A DNA stretch of 64,000 nt from an uncultured SAR116 cluster alpha proteobacterium. Lineage in GTDB: Bacteria; Pseudomonadota; Alphaproteobacteria; Puniceispirillales; Marisalimonadaceae. The stretch is taken from assembly GCA_902593735.1 (NCBI GenBank), contig CACJJL010000001.1, forward strand, positions 62,001-126,000. Reading direction: 5' to 3'. The position numbers and the translations under genes were made by a program. Below the pieces are notes generated by a model. The model was not told the DNA's origin, made no database searches, and saw nothing but the letters and a program-made list of their open reading frames with translations. Positions 27,886 to 36,968 of this stretch are shown here, one piece after another; position 1 is the first letter of the stretch; each line of letters opens with the position of its first letter.

Positions 27886-29289
27886 TTATTTTCTGTTATA
27901 AGGATCATCTAGTCTAATAATGTCATCTTCACCAAAATATGTACCAAGTTGTGTTTCAATTATAATTAAAGTTTCATTTTTTTTGTTTTCTATAAAATGT
28001 TGACTTCTTCTAGGTATATCAATTGAATTTCCTGGTTTTAATATTTTTACTAAACCGTCTATAAATATTTTCGCCTCACCTTTTACAACCAACCAGTGTT
28101 CACTTCTATAATTATGATATTGAAGCGACAATCTTTTTTTTGGTAAAACTTCAATTTTCTTTACTTTACAATATTCAGTATTTAAGAGATTAGTAAACTT
28201 ACCCCAAGGTCTGTTTTCGAAAGAGTGCTCTGATGCCTCTTCCATGTTTTCTGAATAAAGTTCATCTACAATATTTTTCACTTTTTCTGTATGACCTTTT
28301 TTCGCAACTAAAGTTGCATTATCGCTGTCTACAATAATAAGATCTTCTACTCCTATTGCGGCAACAACTCTATTATCATTTTTTATAAATGTATTTTTAG
28401 TGGAAATTTCAAAAATGTTTTTCTTTATTTTTTTTGAATTAGCTATCTTTGATAGTGCATCCCAAGATCCAATATCATCCCATTTACACTCTAATGGAGT
28501 AAAAAATACGTTGTTTGTTTTTTCCATAACAGAATAATCTATTGATTTTGCTGGAATGTTATCAAAAATTTCTGTATCAAAAGTAATCTCATCATTTTCT
28601 TGATTATGGCATGCTGTATTATAAGCTTTGTCACATGCATTTGCGATTTCAGGAGCATGTAATTCTACTGATTTAATAATCATAGATGCATTGCCCATAA
28701 AAATACCCACATTCCAAAAATAAGATTTTCTTTTTATTAAGCTATCTGCTTTTTTTTTAGAGGGTTTTTCAACAAAACTTTTAACTTTAAAAAAATTGTT
28801 TAATTTATTATCAGATTCTAATTTAATATTAATATAACCATATTGTTCAGCAGGGTATGTGGGGTGAATACCAAAAATTAGCCAATTATTTTTATCGATT
28901 TTTTCACTAACATCTTTTATTTTTCTTGCAAAATAATCATTATCACTAATGAAAGCATCAGAACTCATTATAATTAAAGTATCGTTTCTATTAGAAAATT
29001 TAGCACCTAAATAAATAGCTGCAGTTGTATTTTTACCCATTGGTTCAAGTATTGTAGAGGCTTTCAAATTATTTTTTTTAAGAGCATCATTAATAAAGAA
29101 TCCATGATCTTTGGAGGATATCAAAATAGGTTTTTTCTTGCTTTTGAAAAGTTTAACTCTTTCAAGCGTAAGGTCTAATAAAGTTTTATCCTCAAAAAGA
29201 GAAAGAAATTGTTTTGGCATACGTTTTCTACTTGCAGGCCATAATCTTGTGCCAGATCCTCCACATAGAATTATAGGTTTTATATTCAT
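27886..29289 (-). CDS. manC: Mannose-1-phosphate guanylyltransferase / mannose-6-phosphate isomerase (type II)
   Basis: This 467-residue bifunctional enzyme has an N-terminal nucleotidyltransferase with 'LCGGSGTRLWPASR' and 'PKQFLSLF', and 'FVEKPSKKKAD'. Its C-terminal cupin isomerase domain has 'RPWGKFTNL', 'SLQYHNYRSEHW' and 'VVKGEAKIF'. It supplies GDP-mannose for the glycan island and for the GDP-fucose-synthase-like enzyme. No phosphomannomutase is visible here. It heads the small minus-strand operon manC-amidase-NlpC. Confidence 0.9.
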   Translation of the reverse strand: MNIKPIILCGGSGTRLWPASRKRMPKQFLSLFEDKTLLDLTLERVKLFKSKKKPILISSKDHGFFINDALKKNNLKASTILEPMGKNTTAAIYLGAKFSNRNDTLIIMSSDAFISDNDYFARKIKDVSEKIDKNNWLIFGIHPTYPAEQYGYINIKLESDNKLNNFFKVKSFVEKPSKKKADSLIKRKSYFWNVGIFMGNASMIIKSVELHAPEIANACDKAYNTACHNQENDEITFDTEIFDNIPAKSIDYSVMEKTNNVFFTPLECKWDDIGSWDALSKIANSKKIKKNIFEISTKNTFIKNDNRVVAAIGVEDLIIVDSDNATLVAKKGHTEKVKNIVDELYSENMEEASEHSFENRPWGKFTNLLNTEYCKVKKIEVLPKKRLSLQYHNYRSEHWLVVKGEAKIFIDGLVKILKPGNSIDIPRRSQHFIENKKNETLIIIETQLGTYFGEDDIIRLDDPYNRK

Positions 29290-29393
29290 AATTCCTCTCT
29301 AATTAAAAAGATATTAGATTAACTTAAGATTGATTAAAAGAAATTATTAAAACTTTAACGCAATGGTTTAACAAATTTTTACATAAAGTGTTA

Positions 29394-30434
29394 TTAATGT
29401 TCAACTTCCCAATAAACTGGGAAATTGGGCTTAAAAATTACAATATCTTTATCATTTATGGATAAGATACTATTAAATTTTATAGGAGAGTTTTTTTTAA
29501 TCATTTTAATTTTCTTTTTATTAAGGTGCTGTTTATAGTGCTTTGCACCATTAATACTAGTAAATTTTTCTAAAATATGTAAAGCGTCGTTATCATCAAA
29601 AATTTGTGCTAATATTGCCATACAATAAGTTGCATTAAAAACTCCTGCGCACCCACATTCACTTTCCTTATCATTTTTTAAATGGGGTGCTGTATCTGTT
29701 CCTAAGAAAAATTTGGAGTTTCCACTTATTGCTACTTCAACAAGAGATTTTCTGTGTGTTTCTTTTTTAAGTATTGGTAAGCAAAAATTGTGGGGTCTTA
29801 TACCACCAGAAAAAATATCATTTCTATTCATAGCTAAGTGATGAGGGGTTATAGAGGCTACTAAATTTTGATTTCCTTCTTTGACATAAACAGTTGCTTC
29901 TCTAGTGGTAATATGTTCTAGTGTAATTCGGAGTTGAGGTATTTCCCTACAAATAAAGTCAAGTTTTTGTTCTATAAATACTTTTTCTCTATCAAAAATA
30001 TCGATATTTTTATCAGTAACTTCGCCATGAATTAGTAAAGGCATACCAATTGTAGCCATTGTCTCAAGAACTGGCATAATTTTTTCAATATTCTTCACAC
30101 CAGAAGCAGAATTTGTTGTTGCTCCAGCAGGGTATAGTTTAACAGCAAAAACATGTCCATCAAGATATGCTTCTTTTAATTTATTTTTATCAGTATTTTC
30201 AGTTAAATAAATTGTCATTAAAGGTGTAAAATCATTATCTTTTGGAATTGCTTTTTGAATTGTTTTTTTGTATTCAATCGCTGCTTTCGCACTCAATATT
30301 GGTGGTAATAGATTAGGCATTACTATTGAGCGTCCAAAATGTCTTGTTGTTTCAGGCACAACAGCTTGTAAAATTTCTTTATCTCTAAAATGAACATGCC
30401 AATCGTCTGGTTGGATGATTTCGATTTCTTTCAT
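29394..30434 (-). CDS. pyrC: Dihydroorotase (homodimeric, class II)
   Basis: The enzyme closes carbamoyl-aspartate to dihydroorotate in pyrimidine synthesis. It matches E. coli PyrC throughout: 'PDDWHVHFRD' (zinc His pair), 'VMPNLLPP', 'AVKLYPAGATTNS' (carbamylated Lys), 'LLIHGEVT', 'LEHITT', 'ITPHHL' and 'FLGTDTAPH'. The ORF track starts at 30494, but the extra 20 residues have no family counterpart. ATG 30434 gives 346 residues against 348 in E. coli, so I use it; neither start has a clear ribosome-binding site. It is divergent from the FMN reductase gene. Confidence 0.9.
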   Translation of the reverse strand: MKEIEIIQPDDWHVHFRDKEILQAVVPETTRHFGRSIVMPNLLPPILSAKAAIEYKKTIQKAIPKDNDFTPLMTIYLTENTDKNKLKEAYLDGHVFAVKLYPAGATTNSASGVKNIEKIMPVLETMATIGMPLLIHGEVTDKNIDIFDREKVFIEQKLDFICREIPQLRITLEHITTREATVYVKEGNQNLVASITPHHLAMNRNDIFSGGIRPHNFCLPILKKETHRKSLVEVAISGNSKFFLGTDTAPHLKNDKESECGCAGVFNATYCMAILAQIFDDNDALHILEKFTSINGAKHYKQHLNKKKIKMIKKNSPIKFNSILSINDKDIVIFKPNFPVYWEVEH

Positions 30435-30518
30435 ATTTTCGATCAAATCTTTAAAAATAAAATTTAGTGTGTTAACTTTAATGTTGTTCAACATTAATTA
30501 GTTTTTGGAAAGTTTGCT

Positions 30519-31118
30519 ATGAAAATTTCAATTATTTCTGCCAGTCATAGACCTAATTCTCAATCAAAAAAAGTTGCTACTTTTCTAAAAAATAATCTAT
30601 TGAACATAAACTCTGAATTAGTCCCCTTTCTTCTAGATTTAGCTGAATCAGCTCTGCCTCTTTGGTCTCCAGAGAAAAAAAATGGTAAAGATATCTGGGG
30701 GAAGCCTTGGAAATCAATATCAGACAATCTTAACAAATCAGATGGGTTTATTTTAGTTGTGCCTGAATATGGAGGAATGGCCACTCCTGCTGCTAAAAAT
30801 CTTTTTCTATTATGTGGAAATGGAGAGTTTGCGCATAAGCCAGGTTTAATTGTATCAGTAAGTAGCGGAGATGGAGGTGCTTATCCAATTGCAGAGTTAA
30901 GATCCTCTTCATATAAGAACACTCACATTATGTGGATACCTGAAAATATAATTATAAGAAATGTAGAAGAATTTAACCCTGGGTCTCATGGGAAAAGTAT
31001 ACCTAATTGGTTGGATAACAGAATTGATTATGTTTTGAATTTATTTTTAGCTTACGTACTAAATATGAATCCACTTAGAGATAAAATTAATAGAAAGGAT
31101 TTTGGTAATGGAATGTGA
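30519..31118 (+). CDS. NADPH-dependent FMN reductase family flavoprotein
   Basis: This 199-residue flavodoxin-like protein has the phosphate loop '[14 protein letters not shown]' and the flavin loop '[15 protein letters not shown]', typical of the SsuE/ArsH/YieF superfamily. It reduces FMN or quinone-like compounds with NAD(P)H. Its end overlaps the start region of the pterin dehydratase gene, so the two are in one transcript, which continues into acetoacetyl-CoA synthetase. The physiological substrate is unknown. Confidence 0.85.
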   Translation: MKISIISASHRPNSQSKKVATFLKNNLLNINSELVPFLLDLAESALPLWSPEKKNGKDIWGKPWKSISDNLNKSDGFILVVPEYGGMATPAAKNLFLLCGNGEFAHKPGLIVSVSSGDGGAYPIAELRSSSYKNTHIMWIPENIIIRNVEEFNPGSHGKSIPNWLDNRIDYVLNLFLAYVLNMNPLRDKINRKDFGNGM

Positions 31119-31398
31119 AGATTATAAACAAAAATTTGAGGAAATTAATGGTTGGAAGCCAACTTCTGATGGTAGGGAAGCTTATAGTAAACTTTTTAAG
31201 TTTGCTGATTTTAAACAAGCATTTTCCTTTATGACATCTTTAGCTATGAAAGCTGAACAAATAAATCATCATCCTGAATGGGAAAATGTTTATAATAAAG
31301 TCAAAATCACTCTAACTACTCATGATAAAGGCGGAATTACAGAATTAGATTATGACATGGCGCTTTTTTCTGAAAGTTGTTTTAAAAACTATACTTAA
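31108..31398 (+). CDS. phhB: Pterin-4a-carbinolamine dehydratase
   Basis: The 96-residue enzyme dehydrates 4a-hydroxytetrahydropterin. It has '[20 protein letters not shown]', which contains the signature His residues, then '[12 protein letters not shown]' and '[10 protein letters not shown]'. I chose ATG 31108 over the track's TTG 31102 because AAAGGAT lies at ideal distance from the ATG. No phenylalanine hydroxylase gene is in the window, so it may serve general pterin recycling. Confidence 0.9.
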   Translation: MECEDYKQKFEEINGWKPTSDGREAYSKLFKFADFKQAFSFMTSLAMKAEQINHHPEWENVYNKVKITLTTHDKGGITELDYDMALFSESCFKNYT

Positions 31399-31415
31399 TT
31401 TTTAGTGAATTGATT

Positions 31416-33383
31416 ATGAAAAAAGAGATAGTTTCTAATCCTATTTTATGGTCTCCATCTGACGAAAGAATTAAGTCTTCTCAGATGTATAAATTTATTA
31501 AAATTATTAACGAAAAACATGATATAAATATTAAAGATTTTACTGATTTACATACATGGTCAATAAAAAACAAGGCTGATTTCTGGTCTACTATTTGGGA
31601 TTTTTTTGATGTCATTGGATCTAAAGGTACGGAACCTTATATTGATCCAATAAATCAAATGCCTGGAAGTAAGTTTTTTCCAAATGGCAGGGTTAATTAT
31701 GCCGAAAACATGCTTTCTGGAGAAATTTCTGGCACTGCTATTGTATTTAAATCTGAAGATAAAATTAGAAAAGAGTTGTCGTGGAAAGAGTTGAAAGTTC
31801 AAGTGGCTACATTGGCAAATTTTTTAAAAACACAAGGAGTTTCTAAAGGCGATAGGATTGCTGCTTACATGCCTAATATGCCTGAGACTGTGATAATGAT
31901 GTTGGCAACTTCATCGATAGGGGCAATTTTTTCCTCTGCGTCACCAGATTTTGGTGTAGACGGAGTTTTAGATAGGTTTGGTCAAATAGAACCAAAAATT
32001 TTACTTACTACAGATGGTTATTGGTATAATGGTAAAGAAATTAATATTACCAAAAAAGTGATAGACGTAGTTAGAGCTTTACCTTCTTTAGAAAAAATAG
32101 TGTTAGCACCTTTTTTAGGAATTGAATTTGATTATAATAATGACAAATTCATAAATTATTATGATGTTCAAAATCAATTTAAAACAAATAAAATGCTTTT
32201 TGAACCACTTGAGTTAAGTGATCCTTTATATATCATGTTTTCTAGTGGCACCACTGGAAAACCAAAATGTATTGTTCATTCTAATGGTGGAATACTTTTA
32301 AAACATTTAGTTGAAATTGGGCTACACTCAAATGCAAAAAAAGAAAGTAGAGTATTCTATTTTACAACTTGCGGATGGATGATGTGGAATTGGCTTATAT
32401 CTGGTCTGTTGTTAAAGTCTACAATTTTTTTGTATGATGGTTCACCTTTTTATCCTAATTCAGAAGTTTTGTGGAATTTTGTTGATAACGAAAAAATAAA
32501 TTTTATGGGTGTGTCAGCAAAATATATAGACGCTTTAAGTAAGGAAAATATCAATGTGATTGGTAAATATAAATTAAAAAATTTGGAGATTATAGGTTCA
32601 ACAGGCTCCCCATTAATCCATGAGAGTTTTGATTATATTTACACTAGTGTAAAAAAAGATGTTTCGGTTGCAAGCTTATCCGGTGGAACAGATATAGTTG
32701 GATGTTTTATAGGTGGCAATCCAATGTCAGTGGTTAGAAGAGGAGAAATTCAAGGACCAATTTTAGGTATGGATGTACATGTGTATGATGAAAATGCAAA
32801 CTCCTTAAAAAATGAGAAAGGAGAATTAGTTTGCATTAAAAGTTTTCCAAGTATGCCATTATTCTTTTGGAACGATAATAATAATCAAAAATATCACGAT
32901 GCGTATTTTAATAAATATGAGAATGTGTGGTGTCATGGTGATTACGTTTTAAAGACTGAAAATAATGGGTTTATAATTTTTGGGAGATCAGATGCCACTC
33001 TAAATCCTGGGGGCGTTCGCATTGGTACAGCTGAGATTTATAGACAAGTTGAACAAATTGAAGAAGTTTTGGAAGGTTTAGTTATTGGTCAAATTTGGGA
33101 AGGGGACACAAGAGTTGTGCTATTTGTGAGGCTTAAAGAAAGTTCTCATTTGACAAAAAATTTAATTAATCAAATTAAAACTAAAATTAGAGAAGGTGCA
33201 TCACCAAGACATGTTCCAACAAAAATAATAGCAGTTAAGGATATTCCAAGAACAAAGTCTGGTAAAATAGCTGAACTTGCAGTAAGAGATTTAATTCACA
33301 ATAGACAGATTAACAATATTACTGCACTAGCAAATCCCCAATGTTTAGAGGAGTATAAAAATAAAAAAGAGTTAAGCTTTTAG
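31416..33383 (+). CDS. Acetoacetyl-CoA synthetase
   Basis: The approximately 655-residue acyl-adenylate-forming enzyme activates acetoacetate (ketone-body or PHB-type metabolism). It has the acetoacetyl-CoA synthetase N-terminus ('NPILWSPSDERI'), the P-loop 'MFSSGTTGKPKCIVHS', 'TTCGWMMWNWLISGL' and 'HGDYV', plus 'IFGRSDATLNPGGVRIG'. The C-terminal catalytic Lys is in 'RTKSGKIAE'. I use ATG 31416 rather than TTG 31410. Its stop codon overlaps that of the convergent MFS gene (TTAG). An associated thiolase lies at 51.5 kb. Confidence 0.9.
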   Translation: MKKEIVSNPILWSPSDERIKSSQMYKFIKIINEKHDINIKDFTDLHTWSIKNKADFWSTIWDFFDVIGSKGTEPYIDPINQMPGSKFFPNGRVNYAENMLSGEISGTAIVFKSEDKIRKELSWKELKVQVATLANFLKTQGVSKGDRIAAYMPNMPETVIMMLATSSIGAIFSSASPDFGVDGVLDRFGQIEPKILLTTDGYWYNGKEINITKKVIDVVRALPSLEKIVLAPFLGIEFDYNNDKFINYYDVQNQFKTNKMLFEPLELSDPLYIMFSSGTTGKPKCIVHSNGGILLKHLVEIGLHSNAKKESRVFYFTTCGWMMWNWLISGLLLKSTIFLYDGSPFYPNSEVLWNFVDNEKINFMGVSAKYIDALSKENINVIGKYKLKNLEIIGSTGSPLIHESFDYIYTSVKKDVSVASLSGGTDIVGCFIGGNPMSVVRRGEIQGPILGMDVHVYDENANSLKNEKGELVCIKSFPSMPLFFWNDNNNQKYHDAYFNKYENVWCHGDYVLKTENNGFIIFGRSDATLNPGGVRIGTAEIYRQVEQIEEVLEGLVIGQIWEGDTRVVLFVRLKESSHLTKNLINQIKTKIREGASPRHVPTKIIAVKDIPRTKSGKIAELAVRDLIHNRQINNITALANPQCLEEYKNKKELSF

Positions 33384-34594
33384 ATAGGTTGCTTTAATTC
33401 AGAGTTTACAGAAAATGCCTTTTCTTTAACAGTAACTGTTAGTAAGAATGCTATTATCCCTAGAGCTACACTAAGCCACCACATATTTTGATAACTACCG
33501 TATAAATCGAAAATTTTACCTCCAAGCCAAGCTCCTAAGACAGCACCAATTTGATGGAAAATAAAACATATACCAGACAATGTAGCTAGGAATTTTGGTC
33601 CTATAAACGATAGAATAATTGCGTTTGTCATAGGTACTGTAGCTAACCATAAAATGCCAATTACAGCTCCAAATAATATAGCAAGAGTTGCAGAGGGCGG
33701 TGATAAAACAAAAATAGTTATAGTTAATGATCTCATCAAATATATAAATGCTAATGGTATAGGTTTTTTTACTTTCGTTCCTAACCATCCAAAACTTAAA
33801 GTTCCAATAATGTTTGTAACTCCAATTATTCCTAGAGACCATCCAGCAATTTCTGCAGAGATTCCTTTTGATATGAGATCAGTAGGTAAATGTAATCCTA
33901 TAAAAGTAACATGGAAGCCACATACGAAAAATCCTAAAATTAGTAAAATATAATTTTTTTCTTTTAAAGAAAAATAAATTGTGTTTTTTAGCTCTTCTTT
34001 GAATTGTTTGGTTCTTTCTGAGATTTGAGCAGTATTATTCAACAGAGGCAAAAGTAACAATAGAGAAGCTGAGATTAATGATAAAACAATCAAGCTAAAC
34101 TGCCAACCAAATTTCTCATTCATCCACATTGTAGGCACAACAACTGCAAATTGACCAAAGGATCCAGCAGCTGCAACTAAACCCATTGCTAAAGAGCGTT
34201 TTTTTACTGGTGCTACTTTACCTGCAATACTGACTATAGTAGCCATCCCTGCACCACCAAGTCCAAAACCCATAAGAGTTGTTCCTGAAAATAATTTAAT
34301 TTCCGATGTAGGATTGCTCATTAAAAAAATGCCTAACGCAAGACATATTATGCCAAGTGTTAAAACTTTTTTTGGGCCAAATTTATCTAAAATAATTCCT
34401 AAAAAAAAAGTAACGATACCCCATACAATTGCTTGAAAGCCTATTGCAAATGAGAAAAATTCTTTACCACTATTCATATATTGAGTTATGGGTTCAAGAA
34501 ACAAACCCAAAGCTTGTCTAATTCCCATGGCAATCATTATTATGGCAGAACATACAAGTATAACGACTTCCCATTCAATTTTTTTTGTTTCCAT
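33380..34594 (-). CDS. MFS transporter (OFA/monocarboxylate-like)
   Basis: This 404-residue major facilitator has about 12 hydrophobic helices. The conserved loop 2-3 motif is 'GIILDKFGPKKVLTLG', and 'GIRQALGLFLEPI' in helix 1 is typical of the oxalate/monocarboxylate carrier group. It overlaps the acetoacetyl-CoA synthetase stop by 4 bp in a tail-to-tail arrangement. It is the third gene after pyrF and queF on this strand. Transport of a carboxylate is likely but not certain. Confidence 0.8.
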   Translation of the reverse strand: METKKIEWEVVILVCSAIIMIAMGIRQALGLFLEPITQYMNSGKEFFSFAIGFQAIVWGIVTFFLGIILDKFGPKKVLTLGIICLALGIFLMSNPTSEIKLFSGTTLMGFGLGGAGMATIVSIAGKVAPVKKRSLAMGLVAAAGSFGQFAVVVPTMWMNEKFGWQFSLIVLSLISASLLLLLPLLNNTAQISERTKQFKEELKNTIYFSLKEKNYILLILGFFVCGFHVTFIGLHLPTDLISKGISAEIAGWSLGIIGVTNIIGTLSFGWLGTKVKKPIPLAFIYLMRSLTITIFVLSPPSATLAILFGAVIGILWLATVPMTNAIILSFIGPKFLATLSGICFIFHQIGAVLGAWLGGKIFDLYGSYQNMWWLSVALGIIAFLLTVTVKEKAFSVNSELKQPI

Positions 34595-34617
34595 ATCAAA
34601 ATCCTAAAAAATTTAGC

Positions 34618-35073
34618 TTACCCCCGACCCCTATAATTAGGTACTAAATGATCAGGTATAAATAAATCATTTGGCTGCTTGCAAGTCTGCCAAAAAATAT
34701 CAATTGGGATCCCCCCCCTTGGATACCAATAACCACCTATTCTTAACCATTTAGGTGATAGAAGCTCAACTATATCTTGAGCTAATGTTATTGTACAATC
34801 CTCATGAAATGCTCCATGGTTTCTATACCCCAACAAATATAATTTAAAAGATTTACTTTCTACAATAAACTTGTTTGGTATATAATCAATTACGATATAA
34901 GCAAAATCTGGTTGAGAGGTAACAGGACATATAGATGTAAATTCTGGACAAGTCAATCTTATTGAATAGTTAACTCCAATCTTAGGATTATTTACTTTTT
35001 CAAGAACATTTTTGTTAGGGTGATTTGGAATATTACTTTTATTACCAAGTGCATCAAGTTGCTTTTTTTTCAT
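34618..35073 (-). CDS. queF: NADPH-dependent 7-cyano-7-deazaguanine reductase
   Basis: The 151-residue type I (unimodular) QueF reduces preQ0 to preQ1 in queuosine synthesis. It has '[14 protein letters not shown]' (nucleophilic Cys, and Asp), '[22 protein letters not shown]' (the QueF motif) and '[13 protein letters not shown]'. Length and architecture are standard. It follows pyrF by 13 bp in the same direction. I found no preQ1 riboswitch in front of it, which is expected for an internal operon gene. Confidence 0.92.
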   Translation of the reverse strand: MKKKQLDALGNKSNIPNHPNKNVLEKVNNPKIGVNYSIRLTCPEFTSICPVTSQPDFAYIVIDYIPNKFIVESKSFKLYLLGYRNHGAFHEDCTITLAQDIVELLSPKWLRIGGYWYPRGGIPIDIFWQTCKQPNDLFIPDHLVPNYRGRG

Positions 35074-35086
35074 AAATTAAACTCTT

Positions 35087-35995
35087 TTAAATATTTGTAT
35101 TAATAAGTTCATCATTAGTGTTATTTAATTGTGTTAATATTATATCTTGCCATTCTTTAATATTATCAACCAAATATGAATTTTGTGGAAACAATATACT
35201 TCTAGATGCATTAATTAAACCAAAATTTCTAAGACCAGAATAACTCTTATCTATAATTAGTGGAGCAGAGGCTTCAAAAGCAGAGGCTCCTTGGGCTCCA
35301 TATCCTGGAATTAAGAATGGCGCGCTTGGAAGTATTTTTCTCAACGATATGGCTTGTTCTTTATAAGTTGCGCCTGAAACAACGCCAATAGAAGATAATC
35401 CTAAATTGCCATTATTTTTTTCAATAATGGGTTTAAGAATATTGGCTAAGTGTTCATAACATTTTAAATCTCGATTTATTAAAATTTCTTGAATATCTTG
35501 TGAGCCTTTATTACTAGTATGAACTAAAATAAACAAACCTGATCCCGAATCTTGTGCTTTGTTAAAAAAGGGTTCTAGACTATCAAGCCCTAGCCAAGGA
35601 TTAATAGTAAGCGCATCACTAGGAAAAGGAGCGGTTTTACCAAGATAAGCGTTTGCATAAGCCTTGCTAGTGCTACCTATATCACCTCTTTTTGCATCCA
35701 TTATAACTAGAAAATTTTTAGAATGCGCATATTTGCATAAAGATGATAACAAATTCATTCCTTCTGGTCCTAATTGTTCAAACAATGCAATTTGTGGTTT
35801 AACAGCTGGAATTTTTCCAACAACTGTTTCAAGTAATGAAAAACAAAATTTTTCAACTTTTTTAATGTTATTTACTTTGTTATTGTTATTAAAAATTTCT
35901 GGTATCAAATCTAAATGAGGATCAATGCCAAGGCACAAAAAAGATTTGGTACTTCTTATTTTTTTTACAAGTCTGTCGCCAAAATGATCAATCAT
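35087..35995 (-). CDS. pyrF: Orotidine 5'-phosphate decarboxylase (group 2)
   Basis: The 302-residue enzyme makes UMP from OMP. It has 'FLCLGIDPHLDLIP' at the N-terminus, the catalytic 'VIMDAKRGDIGST' and 'LIPGYGAQG' near the end. It belongs to the longer PyrF family (about 270-300 residues). It starts 3 bp after a possible small ORF and probably belongs to a DUF1244-pyrF-queF-MFS transcript. Confidence 0.92.
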   Translation of the reverse strand: MIDHFGDRLVKKIRSTKSFLCLGIDPHLDLIPEIFNNNNKVNNIKKVEKFCFSLLETVVGKIPAVKPQIALFEQLGPEGMNLLSSLCKYAHSKNFLVIMDAKRGDIGSTSKAYANAYLGKTAPFPSDALTINPWLGLDSLEPFFNKAQDSGSGLFILVHTSNKGSQDIQEILINRDLKCYEHLANILKPIIEKNNGNLGLSSIGVVSGATYKEQAISLRKILPSAPFLIPGYGAQGASAFEASAPLIIDKSYSGLRNFGLINASRSILFPQNSYLVDNIKEWQDIILTQLNNTNDELINTNI

Positions 35996-35998
35996 CTA

Positions 35999-36127
35999 TT
36001 AGTAAATACCTATTACATTTCTACAAATATTTGATAATGCTTCTTGATCAATTCTTTCTATTAAGCTCTCAAGTTTCTCGTCTTTTTTTGGAATTATGAC
36101 TAGTAAATGAATTGATTTTTCTCTCAT
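35999..36127 (-). CDS. Possible small protein (42 aa) between DUF1244 and pyrF
   Basis: A 42-codon ORF begins at ATG 36127, one base after the stop of the DUF1244 gene, and ends 3 bp before pyrF. It fills the gap exactly. The product 'MREKSIHLLVIIPKK...' is not recognised; it has a short hydrophobic strand and then a charged helix. The ribosome-binding site is weak. The tight packing argues for a real coupled gene; the size and lack of a known family argue for caution. The longer track ORF (35999-36226) runs through DUF1244 in another frame and is less likely. Confidence 0.4.
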   Translation of the reverse strand: MREKSIHLLVIIPKKDEKLESLIERIDQEALSNICRNVIGIY

Positions 36128-36128
36128 G

Positions 36129-36428
36129 TTAATGTTCTTGAGCAATAGATTTTTTAAATTTATTTTTTTGATCTTCATCCGTGTCAGTTTGATATTTTTT
36201 CTTCCAGACTGAATGAGGCATTCCATATATTATTTCTCTAGCTTGTTCTTTGTCTATTTTAAAACCAGTTTCTTCAGCGGCTTCTGCGTACCATCTTGAT
36301 AGGCAATTTCTACAAAATCCACTTAAATTCATAAGATCAATATTTTGAACGTCAGTTCTATTTTGAAGATGTCCAATAAGTTTTTTTAAAACAATGGATT
36401 CAACTTTAATTTTTTGATCAGCATTCAT
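36129..36428 (-). CDS. DUF1244 domain-containing protein
   Basis: This 99-residue protein of the widespread proteobacterial DUF1244 family has 'LQNRTDVQNIDLMNLSGFC', 'CLSRWYAEAAEE' and 'EIIYGMPHSVWKKKYQ', all diagnostic. Two Cys residues in 'FCRNCLSRWY' are conserved and could bind metal or a cluster. No biochemical role is established to my knowledge. It is divergent from mntR. Confidence 0.9.
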   Translation of the reverse strand: MNADQKIKVESIVLKKLIGHLQNRTDVQNIDLMNLSGFCRNCLSRWYAEAAEETGFKIDKEQAREIIYGMPHSVWKKKYQTDTDEDQKNKFKKSIAQEH

Positions 36429-36523
36429 AAGATTACCTATTTTGAAAATTTTAAATAAATTTTTAATCTAAATTTAATATAAAGACAAATAAATAAAAAA
36501 TTTGTAAAGTTTAAAAAATTATA

Positions 36524-36537
36524 TTAGCTTAGGCTAA
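36524..36537 (+). promoter_or_regulatory. MntR-type operator upstream of mntR
   Basis: TTAGC-TTAG-GCTAA is a perfect palindrome with 5-bp arms and a 4-bp spacer, ending 17 bases before the mntR ATG. Its core TAGC-N4-GCTA is the same as in the E. coli MntR box (ATAGCAAAGGCTAT core). The wider 19-mer (36524-36542) also matches 16 of 19 positions of the DtxR/IdeR consensus TTAGGTTAGSCTAACCTAA. The site lies where repressor would block transcription or initiation, so autoregulation is likely. It might also affect the divergent DUF1244 gene, whose ATG is about 100 bp away. Confidence 0.7.
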
Positions 36538-36541
36538 CTTT

Positions 36542-36546
36542 AGGAG
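36542..36546 (+). promoter_or_regulatory. Ribosome-binding site deciding the mntR start
   Basis: AGGAG lies 8 bases before ATG 36555 but only 2 bases before the TTG 36549 used in the ORF track. This places the mntR start at 36555. Confidence 0.75.
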
Positions 36547-36554
36547 TATTGTTT

Positions 36555-36968
36555 ATGATTAATGATATTGAGATTAACTCTGACAGATTTGCTCAGGTTA
36601 GAAATGCTAGAAACACAGAAACAGCTGAAGATTATACTGAGATGATTGCAGATTTGATTAGAGAAACTGGGGAAGCAAGAGCTGTTGATTTAGCAAAACA
36701 TTTTGGAGTGACTGGACCTACAGTTAATAGCATTATAAGGCGGTTGGTAAGAGAGGGTTTTGTAGAAAGCAGACCATACAGATCTATTTTTTTGACGGAA
36801 AAAGGAAAATTGTTGGCTGATTATTGTAAAAAAAGACATGAAATTGTTTATAATTTTTTAATCAAAATTGGTGTGAACCATGATGTTGCTAAGAATGATG
36901 CTGAAGGTTTAGAGCATCATGTAAGTGCTGAGACTTTAAGTGTTTTTGAAAAATTCAATAAAACATAA
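36555..36968 (+). CDS. mntR: Manganese-responsive regulator of the DtxR family
   Basis: This 137-residue metalloregulator is close to E. coli MntR. It has 'EDYTEMIADLIRETGEARAVDLA' (helix 1 plus metal ligand region), the winged helix 'FGVTGPTVNSIIRRLVREGFV', 'IFLTEKGKLLAD' and the metal/dimer segment 'RHEIVYNFL...DAEGLEHHVSAETL', which keeps the Glu/His ligands. It represses Mn(II) uptake genes when loaded with Mn(II). A palindromic operator lies immediately upstream. No mntH or sitABC gene is in the window, so its targets lie elsewhere. Confidence 0.9.
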   Translation: MINDIEINSDRFAQVRNARNTETAEDYTEMIADLIRETGEARAVDLAKHFGVTGPTVNSIIRRLVREGFVESRPYRSIFLTEKGKLLADYCKKRHEIVYNFLIKIGVNHDVAKNDAEGLEHHVSAETLSVFEKFNKT